DNA of 64,000 bases, taken from the NCBI RefSeq assembly GCF_001704635.1, contig NZ_MAXF01000148.1, forward strand, positions 1-64,000. Direction: 5' to 3'. A program made the translations under genes and the position numbers. This document shows positions 59,942-64,000 of this stretch, in pieces. The notes beneath the pieces were generated by a model. It made no database searches and was not told where the DNA came from. It was given only the letters and a program-made list of their open reading frames with translations. The number at the start of each line of letters is the position of its first letter. Within the stretch, counting starts at the first letter, position 1. This stretch comes from Streptomyces sparsogenes. Lineage in GTDB: Bacteria; Actinomycetota; Actinomycetes; Streptomycetales; Streptomycetaceae.

Positions 59942-61201
59942 ATGACCGAACTGTCGCCGCACCTGAAGCAGGCCACCGAGGTCGTCGCCGTCCGGGGGGA
60001 GGGGCCCTACCTCCACGGCGAGGACGGGCGGCGCTATCTGGACTTCACCGCCGGCATCGGCGTCACCAGCACCGGGCACTGCCACCCGAAGGTGGTCGCG
60101 GCCGCCCAGGAGCAGGTCGCCACCCTCATCCACGGCCAGTACACCACGGTGCTGCACCCGCCGCTGCGCCGGCTCGTCGAGCGGCTCGGCGAGGTGCTCC
60201 CCGAGGAGCTGGACAGTCTGTTCTTCGCCAACTCCGGCAGCGAGGCGGTGGAGGCGGCCCTCAGGCTCGCCCGCCAGGCCACCGGGCGGCCCAACGTCCT
60301 GGTCTGCCACGGCGGTTTCCACGGCCGTACGGTCGCCGCCGCCTCCATGACCACCTCCGGCACCCGCTTCCGCTCCGGCTTCTCGCCGCTCATGGGCGGC
60401 GTGGTGGTCACCCCCTTCCCCACCGCCTTCCGGTACGGCTGGGACGAGGAGACCGCGACCCGCTTCGCCCTGCGCGAGCTGGACTACCTCCTGCAGACCG
60501 TCTCCCCGCCCGAGGACACCGCCGCCGTCTTCGTCGAACCCGTCCTCGGCGAGGGCGGATACGTGCCCGCCACCGAAGGGTTCCTGCGCGGCCTGCGCGA
60601 GCGGGCCGACCGCCATGGATTCCTGCTCGTCCTGGACGAGGTGCAGACCGGCGTGGGCCGCACCGGACGCTTCTGGGCCCACGAGCACTTCGGCGTGCGC
60701 CCCGACATCCTCATCACCGCCAAGGGCCTGGCCAGCGGCTTCCCCCTGTCCGGCATCGCCGCGCCGAAGGCCCTGATGAGCAAGGCCTGGCCCGGCTCCC
60801 AGGGCGGCACCTACGGGGCCAACGCGGTGGCCTGCGCGGCGGCGGTGGCCACCCTCGACGTGGTCCGCGACGAGAACCTCGTCGCCAACGCCGAGGCCAT
60901 GGGCGCCCGGCTGCGCACCGGGCTGGAGGCGGTGGCCGCGGGGACGCCCGCGATCGGCGACGTACGGGGCCTCGGCCTCATGCTGGCCAGCGAGTTCACC
61001 ACCGAGGACGGGCAGCCCGACCCCGCGACGGCGGCGCGGGTGCAGCGCGCGGCCGTGGACGAGGGCCTGCTGCTGCTCCTGTGCGGGGCCTGGAACCACG
61101 TGGTGCGGATGATCCCCGCCCTGGTCGTCGACGAAGCGGCCATCGACGAGGGCCTGCGCGCCTGGTCCGCCGCGGTCGAGGCGGGCACGGCGGCCTCCTG
61201 A
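59942..61201 (+). CDS. gabT: 4-aminobutyrate aminotransferase
   Basis: This 419-residue class III aminotransferase carries YLDFTAGIGVTSTGHCHPKV, then the PLP phosphate loop FFANSGSEAVEAALRLAR. HGGFHGRTVAAASMT follows, then VFVEPVLGEGGY, VLDEVQTGVGRTGRFWAHE and the Schiff-base Lys in ILITAKGLASGFPLSG. It converts GABA and 2-oxoglutarate to succinate semialdehyde and glutamate. GGGAG precedes the ATG by six bases. The dehydrogenase for its product follows 75 bp downstream, completing a GABA shunt. Related omega-amino acid transaminases are an alternative. Confidence 0.88.
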   Translation: MTELSPHLKQATEVVAVRGEGPYLHGEDGRRYLDFTAGIGVTSTGHCHPKVVAAAQEQVATLIHGQYTTVLHPPLRRLVERLGEVLPEELDSLFFANSGSEAVEAALRLARQATGRPNVLVCHGGFHGRTVAAASMTTSGTRFRSGFSPLMGGVVVTPFPTAFRYGWDEETATRFALRELDYLLQTVSPPEDTAAVFVEPVLGEGGYVPATEGFLRGLRERADRHGFLLVLDEVQTGVGRTGRFWAHEHFGVRPDILITAKGLASGFPLSGIAAPKALMSKAWPGSQGGTYGANAVACAAAVATLDVVRDENLVANAEAMGARLRTGLEAVAAGTPAIGDVRGLGLMLASEFTTEDGQPDPATAARVQRAAVDEGLLLLLCGAWNHVVRMIPALVVDEAAIDEGLRAWSAAVEAGTAAS

Positions 61202-61276
61202 GGCATGTCCCGCGCCACACTGGTTACCCCCAGTGGTCGATGGTCCCGGATGGCAGAGGTAAAGGAGCCGCCCCAG

Positions 61277-62749
61277 ATGTCCACCCCCTCGTTCCCCCCG
61301 GCGGACGACGTGATCGCCGCCGTGCCCAAGAAGCTGTACATCGCCGGTGAATGGGCCGACGCGGCCGGCGGGCTGACCATGCCGGTCGACGACCCGGCCA
61401 CCGGCGAGGTGCTGTGCCGGGTCGCGGACGGCAGCCCCGCGGACGGGCAGCGCGCCCTGTCCGCCGCCGAGGACGCCCAGGAGAAGTGGGCGGCCACCGC
61501 GCCCCGCGCGCGCAGCGAGATACTCCGCCGCGCCTACGAGCTCATCGTCGAGCGCGCCGACAGTCTCGCCGCGCTGATGACCGCCGAGATGGGCAAGCCG
61601 CTGGCCGAGGCGCGGGGGGAGGCCGCCTACGCCGCCGAGTTCTTCCGCTGGTTCTCCGAAGAGGCGGTCCGCATCGACGGCGACTTCGGCACCCTGCCGG
61701 ACGGCCGGAACCGGATGCTGCTGATGCGCCGCCCGGTCGGCCCCTGTGTGCTGGTCACCCCCTGGAACTTCCCGCTCGCCATGGGGACCCGCAAGATCGG
61801 CCCGGCGGTCGCCGCCGGCTGCACCATGGTGCTCAAGCCCGCCCCGCAGACCCCGCTGTCCAGCCTGGCCCTCGCCGGGATCCTGGAGGAGGCCGGCCTT
61901 CCGGCGGGGGTGCTGAACGTGGTGACGACCTCCCGCGCCGGGGAGGTCGTGGAGCCGCTGCTGACCAGCGGCCGGGTCCGCAAGCTGTCCTTCACCGGAT
62001 CCACCCAGGTCGGCCGGACCCTGCTCGCCCAGTGCGCCCCGGCCGTGGTGCGCACCTCCATGGAGCTGGGCGGAAACGCGCCGTTCGTCGTCTTCGCCGA
62101 CGCCGACCTGGACGCGGCGGTCGAGGGCGCGATGACCGCGAAGATGCGCAACATGGGGGAGGCCTGCACGGCCGCGAACCGGTTCTTCGTGCACCGGTCG
62201 GTGGCCGCCGAGTTCGCCGAGCGGCTCGCGCGGCGCATGGGCTCGCTCGTCGTCGGCCCGGGCAGCCGCCCCGGCGTCGACGTCGGCCCGCTCATCGACC
62301 GGGCCGGCCGGGCCAAGGTCGAGGAGCTGGTCGCCGACGCCGTGGGGCGCGGCGCCGAGGTCCTGGTCGGCGGCGCGGCCCCGGACGGTCCTGGCTGCTT
62401 CTACCCGCCCACGGTGCTGACCGGCGTGGACCCGGCCAGCCGGCTGATGGACACCGAGATCTTCGGCCCGGTCGCGGCCATCTCCCCCTTCGACGAGGAG
62501 GACGAGGTGGTACGCCTGGCCAACGACACCGAATGGGGCCTGGTCGGCTATGTCTTCACCCGGGACGTGAGCCGTGCGCTGCGGGTGAGCGAGCGGCTGG
62601 AGGTCGGCATGGTCGGCCTCAACACCGGTCTGGTCTCCAACCCGGCGGCCCCCTTCGGCGGCGTCAAGCAGTCCGGACTGGGCCGCGAGGGCGGCCGGGT
62701 GGGCATCGAGGAGTTCCTGGAGTACAAGTACGTGGCGATCCCGGTGTGA
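61277..62749 (+). CDS. gabD: Succinate-semialdehyde dehydrogenase (NAD(P)+)
   Basis: This 490-residue aldehyde dehydrogenase has VLVTPWNFPLAMGTRKIGPA, KLSFTGSTQVGRTLL for cofactor binding, the catalytic Glu in MELGGNAPFVVF and the catalytic Cys in GEACTAANRFFV. The ending VGLNTGLVSNPAAPFGGVKQSGLGREGG is close to GabD. AAAGGAG is nine bases before the ATG at 61277; the upstream in-frame codons lack support. It oxidises succinate semialdehyde to succinate in the cytoplasm. It forms an operon with gabT. Confidence 0.9.
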   Translation: MSTPSFPPADDVIAAVPKKLYIAGEWADAAGGLTMPVDDPATGEVLCRVADGSPADGQRALSAAEDAQEKWAATAPRARSEILRRAYELIVERADSLAALMTAEMGKPLAEARGEAAYAAEFFRWFSEEAVRIDGDFGTLPDGRNRMLLMRRPVGPCVLVTPWNFPLAMGTRKIGPAVAAGCTMVLKPAPQTPLSSLALAGILEEAGLPAGVLNVVTTSRAGEVVEPLLTSGRVRKLSFTGSTQVGRTLLAQCAPAVVRTSMELGGNAPFVVFADADLDAAVEGAMTAKMRNMGEACTAANRFFVHRSVAAEFAERLARRMGSLVVGPGSRPGVDVGPLIDRAGRAKVEELVADAVGRGAEVLVGGAAPDGPGCFYPPTVLTGVDPASRLMDTEIFGPVAAISPFDEEDEVVRLANDTEWGLVGYVFTRDVSRALRVSERLEVGMVGLNTGLVSNPAAPFGGVKQSGLGREGGRVGIEEFLEYKYVAIPV

Positions 62750-62785
62750 CGGCCCGCCACCCGGCGGGCGGCGGCCGGCCGCGGG

Positions 62786-63496
62786 TCAGGTGCGGGACTC
62801 CAGGTCGCGCCGGGTGGCGTCGCCGTACACCCCGTCCTCGTCGCCGCGGATCCCGTACCACAGCTGGAAGCGGGCCACGGCGGAGGCCAGGGTGCGGTCG
62901 TATCTGCCGTTGACCGCCCCGCCGGGGTACACGTCCGGGATCCGCAGCAGGCGGGACTGGAGCTCGGAGACCTCCGGACCGCTGTCCCCCAGGGACAGCA
63001 CCGCGCCCCCCGCCCCCGCCGCGCCCCCTTCGTTCGCCCCGTCCGCCCCGCCCGGCGCGGCGGGCGCGGCGGGGGCCGACGTGGGGCCGGACGGGGCTCC
63101 GCCGCCCGGCCCGGGCCGCGCGGCGGGGCTGCCGTCGCCGCCGGGGAGGAGCAGGACGAGCACGAGCGCGAGGGCCGCCCCGACCGCCCCCGCGGCGGCC
63201 AGGACGACGGCGCCCGGCCGGCCCCGGCGCCCGGGCGCGGCCGGCGGCGCGGCGGCGGGCGGCGGCCCAGCGGGCCTCCCCAGTCCAGGGTCGAACTCCT
63301 GGGTGTCCGCGTCGGCGATGTCGTACCCGCCCGGTGGAAGCGCCGCGCCTCCCGGGCGGAAGAGGTCCAGCTCCTCCATCCAGGCCTCGAGCGGGAGCCC
63401 GCCGTCCCGGTCGGGCTCCACCACCGCACGGAAGATCCGGGTCGGCTCGATCACCTGCCGCCCGGTGGGCTGTTCGGGTTCGGTTCCGGCAGCCAT
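62786..63496 (-). CDS. Membrane-anchored peptidoglycan-binding protein
   Basis: This 236-residue protein has a cytoplasmic N-terminal segment of about 95 residues (acidic, with DADTQEFDPGLG). One hydrophobic helix spans about 97-118 (AGAVGAALALVLVLLLPGG). An Ala/Pro/Gly-rich linker follows, and then a PG_binding_1 domain at about 165-230 (LSLGDSGPEVSELQSRLLRI, VNGRYDRTLASAVARFQLWYGI). GGAGGAG lies six bases before the ATG at 63496. The topology fits a single-pass protein that binds the wall outside. It is convergent with gabD and divergent from the FAD monooxygenase. Confidence 0.88.
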   Translation of the reverse strand: MAAGTEPEQPTGRQVIEPTRIFRAVVEPDRDGGLPLEAWMEELDLFRPGGAALPPGGYDIADADTQEFDPGLGRPAGPPPAAAPPAAPGRRGRPGAVVLAAAGAVGAALALVLVLLLPGGDGSPAARPGPGGGAPSGPTSAPAAPAAPGGADGANEGGAAGAGGAVLSLGDSGPEVSELQSRLLRIPDVYPGGAVNGRYDRTLASAVARFQLWYGIRGDEDGVYGDATRRDLESRT

Positions 63497-63710
63497 AAGA
63501 TCTCCTCCAACTCCCGCGCAGCGCCGTCGAGACCGTCGGGAGAAGATACGGACGGGAAGCCCGGGGGACTCAGCGCGTGGATGACGCGTCGCGGATGATG
63601 TCGGTGGACGCCCGCCAGGCGACGCTCGGCGGCGTTCACACACGACCGGCCGCCGGATGTCCCCCGAATGCCGCGTCCGGGACACCGAGGGGGTGGAGAG
63701 GGTGGAGACG

Positions 63711-64000
63711 ATGGAGCACACCAGGTGTTGTGTGGTGGGCGGCGGGCCGGCCGGGATGGTGCTGGGCCTGCTGCTGGCGCGCGCGGGCGTGGAGGTCACG
63801 GTCCTGGAGAAGCACGGCGACTTCCTGCGCGACTTCCGGGGTGACACCGTGCACCCGACCACGCTGTCGCTGCTGGACGAGCTGGGCCTCGCCGAGCGGT
63901 TCGCGGCGCTGCCGCAGCGGCATGTGCGCACCATCCAGCTGCCGATCGGCCCGGGCCGGTCGCTGTTCACCGTGGGCGACATCGGCGCGCTGCCGGTGCG
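63711..64000 (+). CDS. FAD-dependent monooxygenase, partial (cut by window edge)
   Basis: The first 97 residues of a group A flavoprotein are visible: CCVVGGGPAGMVLGLLLARAGVEVTVLEKH (Rossmann GxGxxG), then DFRGDTVHPTTLSLLDELGL, the conserved RGDTVHP-type region of PHBH-fold monooxygenases. GTGGAG repeats upstream give a plausible ribosome site. The gene runs off the right edge, so its length and role are unknown. It is divergent from the peptidoglycan-binding gene by 214 bp, a gap in which I see no clear regulatory motif. Confidence 0.85.
   Translation, partial: MEHTRCCVVGGGPAGMVLGLLLARAGVEVTVLEKHGDFLRDFRGDTVHPTTLSLLDELGLAERFAALPQRHVRTIQLPIGPGRSLFTVGDIGALPV

Overview
The window is very GC-rich chromosomal DNA. 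Its small lineage-restricted families (DUF5999, DUF397, the DUF574 methyltransferase, WhiJ-like XRE/DUF5753 regulators, large LuxR/LAL regulators, darcynin) point to Streptomyces or a very close actinomycete. Genes are densely packed, with ATGA overlaps, GTG/TTG starts and GGAGG-type ribosome sites. I saw no tRNA, rRNA, transposase or CRISPR array.

Left part (1-10.1 kb): a compact terpenoid or meroterpenoid biosynthetic cluster. A LysR regulator is divergent from a co-directional run of HisC-like PLP aminotransferase, polyprenyl diphosphate synthase, UbiA-type membrane prenyltransferase or cyclase, QW-repeat (squalene-hopene-like) cyclase, squalene-epoxidase-like FAD monooxygenase and a TauD-family Fe(II)/2-oxoglutarate dioxygenase. 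A berberine-bridge-type FAD oxidase follows, convergent. A simple model is chain synthesis, transfer or first cyclisation by the UbiA protein, epoxidation, epoxide-initiated cyclisation, then oxidative tailoring. The cyclase lacks the canonical DxDD acid, which fits an epoxide substrate. This is the best candidate for an undescribed system.

10.3-24 kb: a ferredoxin-like/metallo-beta-lactamase fusion, a LysE exporter and a TetR regulator. Next comes a three-subunit molybdenum aldehyde oxidoreductase operon (YagTSR/PaoABC-like) divergent from its XdhC maturation factor. Then an MFS exporter, a darcynin protein, a double-RCK channel-like protein, the remnant of a sugar ABC permease fused in operon register to a D-2-hydroxyacid dehydrogenase, and a VOC protein behind a clear promoter/operator.

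24-42 kb: mostly housekeeping and accessory genes. These are an APC permease, NAD synthetase, two phosphoesterases (one inside a 1179-residue secreted phosphodiester-glycosidase fusion), an integrase-like protein without a catalytic C-terminus, YchJ, GNAT, XRE-cupin, DUF4291, DUF429 and a secreted Rpf/LysM/M23 cell-wall enzyme. A 1.6 kb stretch without a confident gene follows (38.05-39.66 kb). A WhiJ-type developmental block then carries methyltransferase, DUF397, XRE/DUF5753 and a divergent small protein.

42-64 kb: a conserved aminotransferase with a long Pro/Gln-rich tail; a divergent pair of AfsR/LuxR-type NTPase regulators, one of which has lost its DNA-binding domain; and a DUF5999/anti-sigma-like ATPase pair. 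Next is a regulatory block of three tandem LAL regulators plus a PAS-LuxR gene, the combination known from polyene clusters (nystatin/amphotericin RI-RIV), but no polyketide synthase is seen within the window. A gabT-gabD operon, a membrane-anchored peptidoglycan-binding protein and the start of an FAD monooxygenase cut by the window edge complete the region.
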